From Caenorhabditis remanei (taxonomy: Eukaryota > Nematoda > Chromadorea > Rhabditida > Rhabditidae), in contig NC_071328.1 of NCBI RefSeq assembly GCF_010183535.1, positions 12,338,001 to 12,402,000 of the forward strand: a stretch of 64,000 bases of DNA. Direction: 5' to 3'. The stretch's first letter is position 1. The number at the start of each line of letters is the position of its first letter. The notes below the pieces were generated by a model that saw only the letters and a list, made by a program, of their open reading frames with translations, ran no database searches and was not told the DNA's origin. Both the position numbers and the translations under genes were made by a program. Positions 9,309 to 23,200 of the stretch are shown here, in pieces.

Positions 9309-10990
9309 ATGGCAGAAGAACCATACGTCTTCACACTCAAAAAACGAAATAATGATGATTCTGAAGACGATTGGGACAGATATTCAGAAAACCTGCGACC
9401 GACGAGAAGAGGACGGAAGATTGAGGCTTTGAGAAGAGTAATACTTGATAAAATTGAGAAAATGACTTATTTATTGTTTTCAGAAGCCAGAAGAGGTTGT
9501 AACAGAAGCAACGGCACGAGAAAAGCTCGATGAGTTATTGAAGACCCTTCAAGAATACGAAAATTCCAGCGAAATCGACGAAATTCAGAAAATTCTCGAG
9601 TTTTGTTCGTGGTTCGAAGAAAAGTTGGCTGTTGGATTCCACAAATTGTACTATGAGTTGCTCTGGAAAATTATTAGCAGGTGAGCTAGATTTGTGGCTG
9701 AATAACATTGAATTTATGTTAATTTCAGACAAGGATTCCTGGAAAAGTACAAAGACGACGAGAGAATGCTGAAAATATGGGAGAGAATGGCAGATAACAG
9801 CGCCGGGCACGCTCATGACATTTATCAGTTCGCTATCAGCAGACATTCGTTGATTAAGTACTGAAATTTGAATGGAATATTTCGAAATCTCTTTTTTCAT
9901 TTCAGATGCGCCGCCCTTTACGCTCGTTGGTCTCAATGCGTCGAGCTGGCGGGTGCTTACGTGGAAGCTCGTCGAGTTCTTATTCTGGCTCGTTCGAATT
10001 GTGCAGTTCCTCTGAAAATTATTAATGACGCGGAGGATGAATTAGAGATGAGAGATATGCGAAGACATCTGCAAGATAGAGATTCAGATGACGATGAAGA
10101 ATTCGAGGAGACGAGGAAGGCTTTCACTAATTTACCCAGTAATTTTCTATTATTTTTAAAAAATGTTTGTGCCCATAAAAAGCGGCTTTTTTCCAGTTAT
10201 CGGTGAAAACCACACTGTTCCGATTGTCCGCTTGCCATCAATGTGTTCGGATTCGACGAAAAAAGCGATGAAATTCGATACGAATAATGTGGAAAAAGTG
10301 GAATCTGTATGCATCGGGAATCAGATGCAACCCTTTGAGGTTTGTGATGTTTTAAGCAGAAATTCTATAAATTCCGCCTGTTTTTTTTTTAATACTGCAA
10401 ATTTTGTACGAAATATCATAGAAATTGTAACACATTTTCAGTTTTTCCACCAAGAGTTTTCGCAAGAAAAAGTATCGAAGCTCGATATGAAATTTCTGTT
10501 AAACGTTGTTTTATATTTTGTCTAAATCGAAATTGAACTAATATTTGATTTTCCGATTTCATACTTAAATTTTGATACATTTTTGAAATTTTTCAGAAAT
10601 TCCCATTTCCAGGTTCTCTCCTACGCCGATGCGGACGATGTGGAATATCTGAAGAATGTGCATGAATTGAATGCTCATATCGAACGATATGCGATCAAAG
10701 AGACCATAAATCCAAGCATTGCTGGCACTTCTTCAGGCTCGGCGACGGTATTTTCACATTTTTCGATTTCATTTTTATAATATTTCCGTCAGATCGTCCC
10801 AGTCACCGATCACGGATTCGAAGTTTGGACAGTTGAGAGCTCGAATCCAACGAAGCCGAAAGCCAGAATGGCGATTAAGAGAATTTTCAAGGAGATTTCT
10901 TTTGAGGAATACGCTGCGTCTCTCCTCCCAAATCATCCCTCGATGCAGAGAGAAGCTGTGAAAAAGTTGGATTTCGATGAGACTTTGTGA
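9309..10990 (+). CDS. san-1: Spindle checkpoint protein, Mad3/BubR1-like without kinase
   Basis: Seven exons: 9309-9437, 9484-9680, 9729-9857, 9906-10138, 10197-10339, 10613-10747 and 10793-10990. Phases agree over 1164 bases (387 residues). Residues about 35-190 form the Mad3/BUB1 homology region 1, a TPR-like fold (RRGRKIEALRR; FHKLYYELLWKII; CAALYARWSQCVELAGAYVE). Near the C-terminus IFKEISFEEYAA resembles the GLEBS motif that binds Bub3. No kinase domain follows, so this is Mad3/SAN-1 type rather than BUB-1. SAN-1 delays anaphase by restraining APC/C-Cdc20. I see no KEN triplet in the sequence read, although Mad3 proteins usually have one. The gene converges with the GRAM-VASt gene. Confidence 0.8.
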
Positions 10991-11296
10991 AGAATTTATA
11001 TCATTATCATACAAACAAAAGAATGGAAAGAAGACGGCGAAAGAGAGAAAGAAAACTAACAAATCAATTAGAAATTTGCTTATATTATGTACTAAACACA
11101 CACTTTTTCTGTCTTAATTTTGAATTTTTTGATTGTTTGAAAAGAGAAGAGACAGACTTGACTGTAATTAAAGCCTTTGGCGCTTAAAAAAAGGACAGTG
11201 AAATGGAACGGATAGAAAAGCACAGGGAAAGTGAAAATTAAACTGGAATGAGTGAGAAATTGAGGATCTGGCGTACAAAGCAAGAATGAATATCAA
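10991..11296. other. Convergent 3' ends (san-1 and GRAM-VASt gene)
   Basis: 306 bases between the two stop codons of converging genes. It should hold both 3' UTRs. No further gene is visible. Confidence 0.6.
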
Positions 11297-14200
11297 TTAT
11301 TGATTAGCTTTCATTTGATCTACTTTTTCCTTAAGCTCCTTGACTTGATCCATCAATATTGAGAGCATTTGGCCGAGATCTTGATTGTTGTTACTGCAAA
11401 AATATCAGAATTTTGAAAGAATTTCCTTTTTAAATAGTTTCTTACATTGCAACGGCAGTCGATTCTTTCTGGAATCCCCGCAGAACATAGAGATTCAAAA
11501 TCAAGAAAAGAGCAAGGAGTGCAGTAATGATGTACAAAAACGGCTTGTATTCTGCAGAACTTGTGACGGTGATCGGTTGGATTTCACGCGGCATTGGAGC
11601 GAATTCTAGCGACTTGCTAACTTCACCGCCAGCAATAAGACGGTCACCGGCCGGCATCTTGGTGCGACGACGACGGATTTCAGGAGTTTTATCCGATGGT
11701 TTTAGTGTGACATCGAGGTCGGGGAAGTTTGCAGAAACGATGGATCTGCAAAGAAGTAAAGGTTATGACTGTCTTGAGAGGCTAATTAAGTGGGAGGCCA
11801 CGTGGCGCAGTGGCAGTGGTTTTGCCTCGCGGGAGCACCCCCGGGAGTTCGAAACCCGCATGATTTTTCTTATTTTGTAACACTTACCTCTTCTCCGGCT
11901 CCGGATTTTTCAACGTGTACTCTTCGAACATCTTGCTCAAAATCTTATAATGTTCATCCAAAGCACTGAAAGTGCCCTTCTCAACGAATCCCTTCACAAC
12001 ACCCCAGATACTCTTCTTATAGACAATCGCAGCGTGAACCTTGACTCGACACGAAGTTGGGCCAGTTCTAGAGACACAATACTGACAATTGACAGTGAAA
12101 TGATCGGCATATGGGACACCCGAGTTTTGAGTCTCTTTTTGCATAATGAAACCATGTTTTGGATTGGTGAAGTGGATGAGAACTTGCTTTTCGTTCACAA
12201 CGATATCTTTCGAGGCAAGGGGATTAGCCACGAATATAGTATAGGTGCAGGAGCGAGTGTTCTCTCCTTGATGGTTGCGAACCCAGGTGGCAGCGACAAA
12301 AGAATCCACTCGATTCTTCTTATTGTACTCTGACATGAAATCATTTTCTGTGAAGAGCAACTCGTAGAGCTTCTCGACAGAAACTTTCACTTCTTGATCC
12401 ATGATAAGACGACCAGTATGCTCACTGCACGGGCATTGAACCTCTTCGTCATCCATATCGAATTGTTCGGAGAGATGGGCGGTCGAGTCATCGTCATGGA
12501 AATCAGATGAGGTTGAGCTTTGAGAAGTGTTGTCTTTATCAGATGGTTTCATAGTGGTGGAGTCGGAAGTTGAGGAGACCGTGAAGGTGGGGGAGGTGGC
12601 AAGAGTCTGGAAATGATGGGAACTTTTTTATAGAAATATGTAGATCAAACCTAGAACTACATTTTTGTAGTTGACAACTTTTTGATAGTTGCTCTAGGTT
12701 TCGAGATATACACAGTTAAAGATAGACACCGGGCGAAAGAGGGCCCAAGGGGGGCCTACTTTTACGCGATGTATCTCAAAGGATGGAAGAGCGATCAAAA
12801 AGTTGTTAACTATGAAAATGTGTGAAATGTTATGTAGAGCATTTTTGTTGTTGATCTCATTTTTATAGCATGTATACGTTTTGAGATACAGGTCATCAAA
12901 GATGTGGTTAGCATGAAGGAAAGCTACCCATGAGACTAATTTTAGTTATACGACTGTAACTTTTCAGGGAGTCCGTCTACAAAAAAGTTATCCACTACAA
13001 CAATGATCTCCTTAAAATTCTCTACAATTTCCTTGTTGAAAGATTATTTCTAGCTATTTTGGTTCGCGAGATATAGCTATTGCCCTCGTTTCTCTGCGTC
13101 TCTCTCTCTCTCTCCAGATTATCATCTTTAAACGCCAGTATCTTAAAAGCTGGAAGAGCTTTCAAAAAGTGGACAACTAAGAAAATTAGGGAAATTTTAT
13201 GTAAAATATTTTAGTAATTGGCAGATTTTTCCTAGCATTTCTATATTTTGAGATATGCAACAATTAGTTCTTTTAATAGTTTTTGAAATAAGTCTAAGAC
13301 TACTCCCACTCAAAATATTTTCCGCAAAATGACTAAACTACTTTCACGGTGCAAAAAGAACATTTAGTAATTAATCTATCTATCAAACAACTCTTTCTCT
13401 TCTTTTCCTGACGTCTTTCCCTCTCTCTTTTTCTCTAAATATTTCGTAACAAGTACATACTGTCATCACCTTTCTCCACTATTTGCTCTTACTCCTCGTT
13501 TCTTGCCAAATCAAAAATATATATAGAGAAAGATAAATATCATAGAGAGAGAGAACGAGAAAATTGATTGATTCGAGAAGGAACTCACCGACATATTTTC
13601 AGTCGATGCGGTTTTGATTGATGAGGCTGGAGTGGATCCGTCGGGTGGCGTCTGGTTTTGAGGGTTCTGGAAAATGGGGAAGTTAGTCTGAAGTATGGAT
13701 AGACTAGTCTCATTTGCAAAAACAATACTGGAAATTAGAGTGCTTCGTTAAAAAAATGCCAATTTTGAAGTCTTGCAACTTTTTCCGTCGCTGATCTTTC
13801 TTTGAACATTTAGAGCAAATCTTAGAGCAAGCTTTTAATTTTGAAGTTGACCGTTTTTTTGCCTTTGAAGAGAAAATTGGTCAGTGAAATTTGTCACTGT
13901 AACAAAATTGGTCAGTGTAGAAGCTGTCAACTACAAAAAGGAAGATCTGGATCAGGTCTACTTGAAAATATAAAAATGTATAAGTTAGGATTAATTTATA
14001 CCCATAGTTATACTTCTTCAAAGTTGACTAATTTTTTCAGATAAAATATGAAAGTTGCTATCTCTAACGGTGCATATCTTGGAAACTAAAACAGCTATCA
14101 AAAATTTTTAATTGTCAATATGAAGATCTTGACTTTTTCTAAACAGAAATGCAAAGAAATTCAAAATTTATTAATTTTTCGCATCGCTATAACTTCTGAA

Positions 14201-17200
14201 ACTTATTAAATTTCTCTCTCCCTCTCGTTTTGAAGAACCTCTCTTTAAGGGCGCATATCTAAAAAGTGGCTAGAGCTTTCAAAAAGCTGTCAACTACAAA
14301 AATGTAGCTCTTGTTTTGATCTACAAAATAAAGTAAAAGATTGACAAAGTTGGATAAAAGGGAATGTCATGACGGGCTCTCAAAGTTGGTCGATTTTACA
14401 CTGACCACTTTTTCTACAGTGACATTTATGTTACAGTGACAAACTACACTGACCAAATTACACAAGATAATTATTTTCGAAACTAAGTTTTACAAAAAAG
14501 TTGGCTCTAACCGAACCTGACCACAAACCAGAAATTGATGCACTAGTATTCTATGACATCACCAAACAGGATGATCCAGTAAAACTTTTCAGTCAAAACT
14601 CATGATTTCTAGATTTGAAAACAATAAATAAGAAGATAAAGATATCTTTGAATTAAGAAACCAACCTGTCTCACTCTCCTCGTACTATTCTTTCTCACAA
14701 ATGTAGCGGTCATTTGTTTGGCTAGCTTCGCTAATATTTTCATATTAGAATTTAAATATTCAGAATTTAAAAAGTTGCTTCCAAAGAAATGGAATAGGTT
14801 GATAGCAGCGGTCAGTGGAGGTATTTTATCCTTTTTAAAAACATGTATGAACTAGAAATAGGTGTAGATCACGAAGAGGTGGGGCAAAGGGGCGGAGCCT
14901 ATGTCCATAAGGTCAACACTAGTATGTTTGACTACAAAACCTGAAAAAAGAGAGGGAGCAGAGACGCAGACAGTGAGAGATAGAGGAAGCAACTTTTGAA
15001 AAGTTAGTGGCAACACGTATCAATGAACGTTCTCTCTCTCTCTCATTCGAAAAATGTAAATTTGATTCAAAAAGTTTTCATTCAAAATTTCAAAATCACA
15101 CGAAAATTGCTGATGATAAACTGAACTCCGCACTTTTCCCCGAAATAGTGTGTGAGTGGAAGAGACGCAGAGAAATTTCTCTGCATCTCTCCCCGTCTCT
15201 TCACTCTCGAACAAAACGCGAAACGAAGACAAATAAAGGGAAGAGTCGCTAGGGGAAACGTGTTCTAAGCGTGATTTGTGAGTCTTCGCAAGAGAGCATG
15301 AAGTGACTGAATGAAGAACCATTTCCCCCCACTCCGTCCGCCCGTCATTCCGTGATTTGATACCGGTCCCCCCTTCATTCAGATGTTCTCTGGATGAGCA
15401 ATCATCATGAGTCATTTGGGAAATGAGAATGACGTTTTTTTTTTGTTGCAATTCGAATCGGGATTCTTTTTTGACGGATTATCGTTGTCTAGTGTACGGG
15501 GAGAAACACCTTATGACGGCTTTTCAAAAATAGAGCGGCTGGGGTGACGTAGGCGCGTTTTGAAAATAGGGTTTCGATCATGGAGAACTATTTTTAGCAT
15601 GCTTGTCAATGCGAAATGTAACAATTTCTGTGGGTTTTTCAGACTTTTTTCTAATTCTGGATGATAGTCGAAGATTTGACTTTTTAGCGAAAAAATTCGA
15701 AAATTGAGGGCATGGGCGCTTTGGGCGCGTTTTTAATGAAAAATGAGTCTGGCGTGCCTTCGACGCTTCTGTAACTACTGTGAAAATTGACAGGAAAATC
15801 GTTTTTTCTTACTTTTTTTCTCTCAGAACTTCAAGAAAGTTATGTTTTCCGGGGTTACTGTAACTGCCGTATCCCTAATTTAGAGTTACAGTAATAATGA
15901 CTACAGTACCCCTTTTTTAATTGTTGTCGCTTTTCGATGGACATATTCGCTGCTCAGCGACTCAAGAGTATACGGAAAACAAAAAGATTTGCGCCTCGTG
16001 GGAATCGAACCCTCGACCCTTTGAACGCGCGGCAAAAGTGTGAGCCAGTAGACTACACGGCGCATAGAAAAAGTGGAGCCCAAGAAGGTGAGATGCGCGG
16101 TGTTTTAAATGGCGCGGATTACTGTAGTGAATAGGATCACTTTGGGATCGGAGAGGTGAATTGGCGCGATTTTAACTCCAGTACGATGGAGCGCGAATGC
16201 GAAACTAAACAACTGTTTGTGAGAAATTAAGAGATATGAGATAAGTTCAAATTAGCGCCGGTTCTAGAAAAGTCCAATAGAGCGCACTTACCAAACAATC
16301 CCATATGTTATCTGTATTAATAGACATCGGAGTTGGGAAGCTTCCATCAAGATTTTCAGCCGGAATAGCTACAGTAAGACGGTTCGTCACACGCAGATTC
16401 CTAACCCGATCACGCATTTCATCCAAACGCTCAGGAAGATACGGAATTTCCTCAGCGAATGCCTCAAGCGAGTTGATTCTTTGCATGACACTTCGAGGGA
16501 CAAAAAGAGATAGACTCAATTGAGCCAGTGTTTTTATACTCGGTTGGTGGTACCAGTCACAGCTTGGTTCCAATAAGAAAAGACGAATAATAAAAAGAGA
16601 AAAACAGTACCGAGAGTATGCATTAATTTCTGTTTTTCTTGTTCTTTTCTTGCGGCAGACGGGTGTCTGGAGAGAGAGAGAATAACAAGTATGTTATGAG
16701 TGGATATAGAGGAAATGGAGATCAAAAAAACAAAATGGGCTGGGCAAAGGTCGGACAAGCCTGCTACCTGGGATAAAAGTGAAAAATGAGGAAAGTCGGC
16801 GAGGATATCATTACCTCGATCACACAGTTTTCACTGGACGATATAGCGCAGTGGTTTACAATTTTGTCCCCCGCGCATCAACTTCTTGGTTCAACCCCCA
16901 CTAGAGACTTTTTTTAATTTTTTCTATATTTCTCAAAAGACACCCACCTTATCCTCATTATTATACACCATATCCCAAACTTCTTCTCGTGTCATCGCTC
17001 TCGCCTCTTCTCCAACCATCTTTTGATGTGCTGTAGTCAGGACTTGGAACGATTTGTCACGATTTATAAACGACGCGAAGAAGTACTTCTCGCTGGTGTT
17101 TCGTTCGATCTGAAATTAAAAGAAATTAATGTTTTTTCAATGTTGCAAACGCGCTCTACCTGAATAGAATTTGGAAAAATGTAGGCAGCTTTCATCTTCT

Positions 17201-20200
17201 TGACCAATTTGATTTCCTTCATTGGGATCACAAGAGTCGTCTCCCATCCCATGATATTTGCATGGAAACAGACATGAAATTGGGAAATGAACATCCGGCC
17301 CTGGGCGAGAATTTCTCGTTGGTATGCACATGAGTAGGCTGGAAGCACGAAAAATTAGAATTTGTGGTGGATTACTGTAGTTGGGTACTGTAGCCGTGGT
17401 TTTTCCCGAGTAATTGTAGTTTTCAATTTTTGATTTAATTAATTGTTGGCATTCAGAAATTTAAATAAATTCAATTATCTAATCTAACCTGCCCGTTGTC
17501 TATTTATAATGACGCTCATTTTGAAGGCTCTCAAAATAAAAATCAAACCAGTTTATGACCGCCCTCAACAGCAGCTGGTGCCGTGTTCACGTGGCGCAGC
17601 CGGGTACACTTTTGGCTCGGGAGAGGACGAGGTCATGGGTTCAAACACCACCGGGTGGCATTTTTTTTTAAAACAATTTAGATCCCCTCGTCACTTTTTT
17701 CGTAGGTGATCTAACGTTTTGAGTTTCTATATAAAGGTATTATTGAAATATACTTGGAGTATTGAAATATACTTCGAAAAATTATTTTGTCAAAAAGTCG
17801 ATAACGGTAAAAGTTACGACCTGTCAAAGTTTGGACTAAGTTTGCAGCCTTAAATATAAAATAATCCAAAATTGTTGTGACGATTCTCTCTTTCGAACTC
17901 ACGGTTTGATAAGAGAGAACATGGTTTCTTACAAGAAATTATGTCACGTGAGCGCTTTATCTGTTATCTATAATTCAGAGGAGATTATCAATCAGTTAAC
18001 CATTCTACATGATTCAGCGACTCTCCGAACTACCATATACCCGAAATATATGGTTGATATGAAATTTCAGATCAAGCTTCATACATCACTTTATTTGAAA
18101 TTTCCCTGAAAAAAAGAAAAACTCACAAGCCAAAAACTGATCATTCTCATCGATGAGTCCCTTGTCGACGAAGTTTTTCTTGAATTGTTGGTTCCTCTCG
18201 TGGTAACTTGGATGGATTATTTTCTGGAAGGAAATTAAGAGTTTTGAAGGGAAATACTGTAGTTTGGGTGGTTTAAAATTGAATAGCCTTTATTCAAATT
18301 TGCACAAAAATAGTCAAGTTTGGGAATTTTTCCAGGCATTATGCAAGGTTTAATTATCTTGAATTTTTATATTTTCCAGTAGATCAAAGCTGAGGCTACA
18401 TTTTTGTTTTTCAAAATTGAGCAAATTTTGGCTCTGTGGCACATCACCAAAAATAATCGGTTCTTTCTAACCATAAAAAAAAAATCTCACCATAAAAAAA
18501 AATCTCACCATAAAAATGTTTTTATCCGTTTTCTCCGCAAAATATTTTTCCATTCGGCTTTTTGCTCGTTGAGTGTCATCACCTCTGAAATAAAAAAGTT
18601 AAAAATAAACATGTTAATGTATCAAAAATCAAAAGTTTACCCTGTTTGAGATGCGCGGCGTTTTAGAATAACCATAACAAAAACAAAATTAAATTGATTG
18701 GAATTTTGGCAATTTGGATGATATGGAAAAGAAAAAAAACAAAAATTTCGTGGATTCGGTGTCAGCGTGATAATTTTGTGTCACAAAAAATACTATTCAC
18801 GCGTGGAAAAACTTGTACTACCACAGCGTTATGATGACTACTTGCTTAGTAAAGTTTTGTGAACGCGTAGCCAACTGGTCTACGGCGCCGTTTTGCACCC
18901 TGACAGCAAGTGTTCGAATCGCGGCGTGGCTTTTCTTTTTTCTTTTTTAAATCACCTTTTCCCATCATCGCTCATCATAGACGAGTTCGAGCTGCAATTT
19001 TTGTTTCAATCAATATGTAAAAAAAAGATCAATAAATGAAATGCCTCACTCAGATAACGGAGAAGTCAAAGAAGGCAAAGTTGTTTCCGCATCTGGAGAC
19101 AATTGAACCCCGGAATCAGATAGAGACGTCGGACGAGTGGTCATCGTCATTGTTGGAGTAGAAGAAGACGTAACTGATGACGTCATCAACCACGACGAGT
19201 CAGAATTCAGAAAATAGCTAGATTCAGCCAGGGCTTCTATTATTACGAATAGCAGAATAGGCTTTTTTATGAAGTTTCAAGAAGAAGACTGAGTACAACA
19301 GTACAATATAAATATCTATATAATGTGTCTGTATATATTGACTATTCATATCAATACAACTGATAAAAAAACTTTTTTTCCTCGACCATCTCTTCTCTCT
19401 TCCCTCGAGCATACACCACACTCGGTCACTGTTCTCAATGGAAGAGGAAACTTTTTATCGCACAAAATTTCTTTTTGATTCTTAGTAGAGAATTGGATAA
19501 TAGACGAATTGAGTAGTCTAGTTAGTGTGCTTTGGTCGTGGAAGAAGACACATTTCTGTTAACTATTTGGTTATAATTGTCACAGTTTTGGAAACTAAAC
19601 ATCAGGAACTTTGAGGGTGTGCCACGGTGTCAGAGATTGTACAAAATACTATGAAAGTTGAATGATTTTGTAGATCAAAACATGGGCTACATTTTTGTAG
19701 TTGACAAGTTTTTCGTAACTTCTCATGGTTTCGAGATACCGCGAAGTTTGGAAACCATGAAAAAATGCAGATGCGCTCTATCGCTCTGGTCAGTGTAACT
19801 ACACTGACAATTTTGTCAGTGTATCTGTGACACCTGGTTAGACTAAAATAGGAAAGTGTGCTTTTATCTGAAAGTAGACACATTTTCCAGAAGAAAACAG
19901 TGGTCACGGTTTGAAATATCATGTTGACACTCTTAGGGAAACACAGTCAACTTTAGAAGTGTGCCACGGCGTTAGATTTCGATGAAATTGTATAAAATTT
20001 GTATGGTTTTGTAGATCAAAACTAGATCTACATTTTTGTAGTTTACAACTTTTTGATAGCTGTTTCAGGTTTCGAGATATGGCTCATCAAAGATGGTAGC
20101 ATCGGAGCGGTGAAGAGAGACGCAGAGAAGTCAGACACTCTCGTTTCTCTGCGTCTCTCCGTGTTCTGAAGCTATTATCTTTGAGGGAGCGTATCTCGAA

Positions 20201-23200
20201 ATCTAGCAGAGTTATCAAAATAGTTTCAACTATTAAAATGTGCAAAATTTTAAGTAGAATAGTTTTGTAGTTGACCACTTTTCCCTCCAAAATCATCCAA
20301 GCGAGATATGGCTCTGCCAAGTGTTATGTCATCATTGCTATGTGTTACTTCCCCATTGCATTGCTCCCGTAGCACACAAACTACACAATTCCCAGAAGGT
20401 CAACATCCGCTCATTTTTGTTCGGAAAACACGAGAGATCACAAATATAAACCGCACTTCAAACACACTTTTTATACTGTGAACTTCGAGAGAAAACAAGC
20501 GGGGTGTTGTAGTTGGTCTGGTCAATTGTAGCCAACGAATCGGAAACGTTTGGAACATTCGAGAACGGAAAATTTGTGGGAAAAGGGAGAGAAAAAGGGA
20601 TGATTTAGCAGTTTTCAGAAGGAAAGTGTGCTCGGAAGTCATACGGTAGTTGAGACCCGGCACAGAAATTTGCATCATTTTGCACCGGGGGTACTGTACC
20701 TTTGCGAAATTTCACAAGAAACTTGTCAACTACAAATATGAAGATTCAGGTTTCAAAAATACACTTCCTGCTACTAAATTTTGAAGCTACGTATCTCAAA
20801 ATCTAGAAAAGCTTTCAAAAATATAACTGAAACTCTAAAAATAGGAAATTTCGAACTTTTTAGCACTGGAGTACGGCAGTTGTAGCTGAGTGAGACAAGT
20901 TGGTACAGTAATCTACAGTAAACCAATCAGTCCGAAAATTATTAGATACTGGTAATTGAGCAAAAGGAAAAATGTCAAGATTACTGAAAATTCGAAGAAT
21001 TGAAATCAGTTTTGATCTGCTTATGTAGTGTTTCTTGTCCAAAATTGCGATTTTCACGGGTTCTGAAAATTCAAAAATGGTTTCAAAAAATGAGAAAAAT
21101 TGTCCACCTTTGACCATCTGTAACTTTGTAATTTTTAGTGCAATCTATACAAATCATATTAGTTGTGTAGATCAAAAATAGGGCTACATTTTTGCAATTG
21201 ATAACTTTGGGATAGCTCCGCCCACTTTTGAGATATGCGTCTTGAAAGAGAGATGACCTTGAAAAGCGAGGGAGAATGAGAGAGCGCAGAGAAGTGTCTG
21301 ATTTCTCTGCGTCTCTAGATGTCAAATTTAGAACATTGTGATAAACTAGAAACTTTAAAAACCCCTTTTGGGTTACTGTGACAGTAACCATTGAAAAAGT
21401 GGAATTCTGAAACATTGGCTGTAAAAAAGTAATTTAGTCATAAAGACTTTCAACCTTAACCCCGAGTTCAATAGTTCGTGTTGTCTCCAGATGCGGAAAA
21501 TTGAGCCTAAGCTTGTTTTTCTGACTCATGACTCAATTAACGAAAAAAAAATTACTGAACGTGACTTATACCATTCAAAAGCTCTTAAAAATTTGATTCT
21601 CACGGTTTCAGATTTACTCAAACTGAATTCTCTAAAGGAATGAGAACACTCAACTTCGAGACGCTGTACTTTGCCAGGATGAACGTTTACAAAAAAGATG
21701 TCAACTGCAAAATTATAGCTCTTTAAATTTCCTACATTTTTGTAGTTGACAACTTTTTTGTAGCTCCGCCCACTTTTAAGATACAACGGCTTGAAGTTTA
21801 ACTTCTCTAGTCAAACTTTAGGACCACAATTACCAAAAATCGAAGACCCAGAATCTTATCAGCTTTCGAATGGTATAAGTTTTGTCCAGAAAAAATTGCA
21901 ACAAAAAAAAACAGAAGTTCAGCTTTTTTTTCTGCTCCTCCTTTCTTACATTTTATCAACTCTTTTCCCACTCTTCTTTTCTGGAAACTGCTCACAAATC
22001 TCGTTTCTTGAAAACCGTGATTTGGTTTGCTGGCTTCGACTCTCTTATCAGAATACCCCTCCCCTTCTTCTTCTTATCACTTTTCTAGTCTCTTCTCCCC
22101 AATTTTCTCTGCGTCTCTCCAACCGCATAGATAGCATAATATAGCACATGATTTTATCAATTTCCGAATAATTTTCAACTCCGTTTTCAATGATGATAGA
22201 AAAGGAAATTGGGAAATTTTATGGGTGATGCATAGTTAGGGAATCGTATGATGAGGGGTGCAAAGTGACAGATGACGATAATTGTAGAGTTTGGTCGTGT
22301 TTAATTAGGGTAGGAATTTTAGTGGGGGAGCTGGAAAAGTTTAGAAAAGATGATGGATTTCGGTGGCTCATGGCAGAGTAGGGAAGACTACTAATTAAAA
22401 AAAACTAAGGTTCTTGTAGATCAGAACATGGACTACATTTCTGTAGTTGACAACTTTTTGATAGCTATTCTAGATTTTGAGATATAGGCGTTTAAAGATG
22501 ATAACCTGGAGAGAGACGCAGAGAACGAGGGCGTCTCATAGTCTGCGTCTCCTATCTCTAGCCTCCAACTTTAAATAACTATATCTCGCGAACTAAATTA
22601 GCTAGAAATGCAATTTCAATTAGTAAATTGTAGAACATTTTAAGAAGATCATTTTTGTAGTTGTCCTTTTTTTGATAGCTATTCTAGGTTTTGAGATATA
22701 AGCCGTTAAACGTTGGTTACAGAAAGCGCAAGAGGAGAGCCGATAGATCTGATAATTTAAGAACTTCAGTAATTTCTTTTCCAGCTAGAGATAGAAGGAG
22801 AGAGACGTAGAAAAATCAGACGCTTTAGCTGCTCTGCCACTCTGTCTCTTCTCTCGTTACCATCTTTAAACGCGTTTATCTCAAAAACTAAAAGGGCTAG
22901 CAAAATGCTGTCAACTACAAAAATTTGAGGGATGTTATGATGAATATTTGTGTAGTTGATAACTTTTTTGTAGCACAAGTTCCAACTATGTTACAGCAGT
23001 GGAAAGCGAAAAAAGCTATTTTTAGGACTGTTTTCATTAAAAACGGTCAAATACGTAATTGAAGATCCTGAACAACTGTAGCTTAGGTGTAGCTACCGTA
23101 TTCTGTTTCACAATCCCTTTCTACCAGGTCCGATCATAGAAATTGCTTGTTTTTAACATTTTTAAATTTTAAACTTGCCTAATTTCAGCCCATCTCGGAT

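Noticed and set aside
16534..16758. Separate small membrane protein (LGTVFLFLLFVFSYW) or alternative C-terminus of the GRAM gene
   Set aside because: It overlaps exon 16666-16292 in another frame. The phase arriving from exon 17109-16948 selects the longer frame, which keeps the whole gene in frame.
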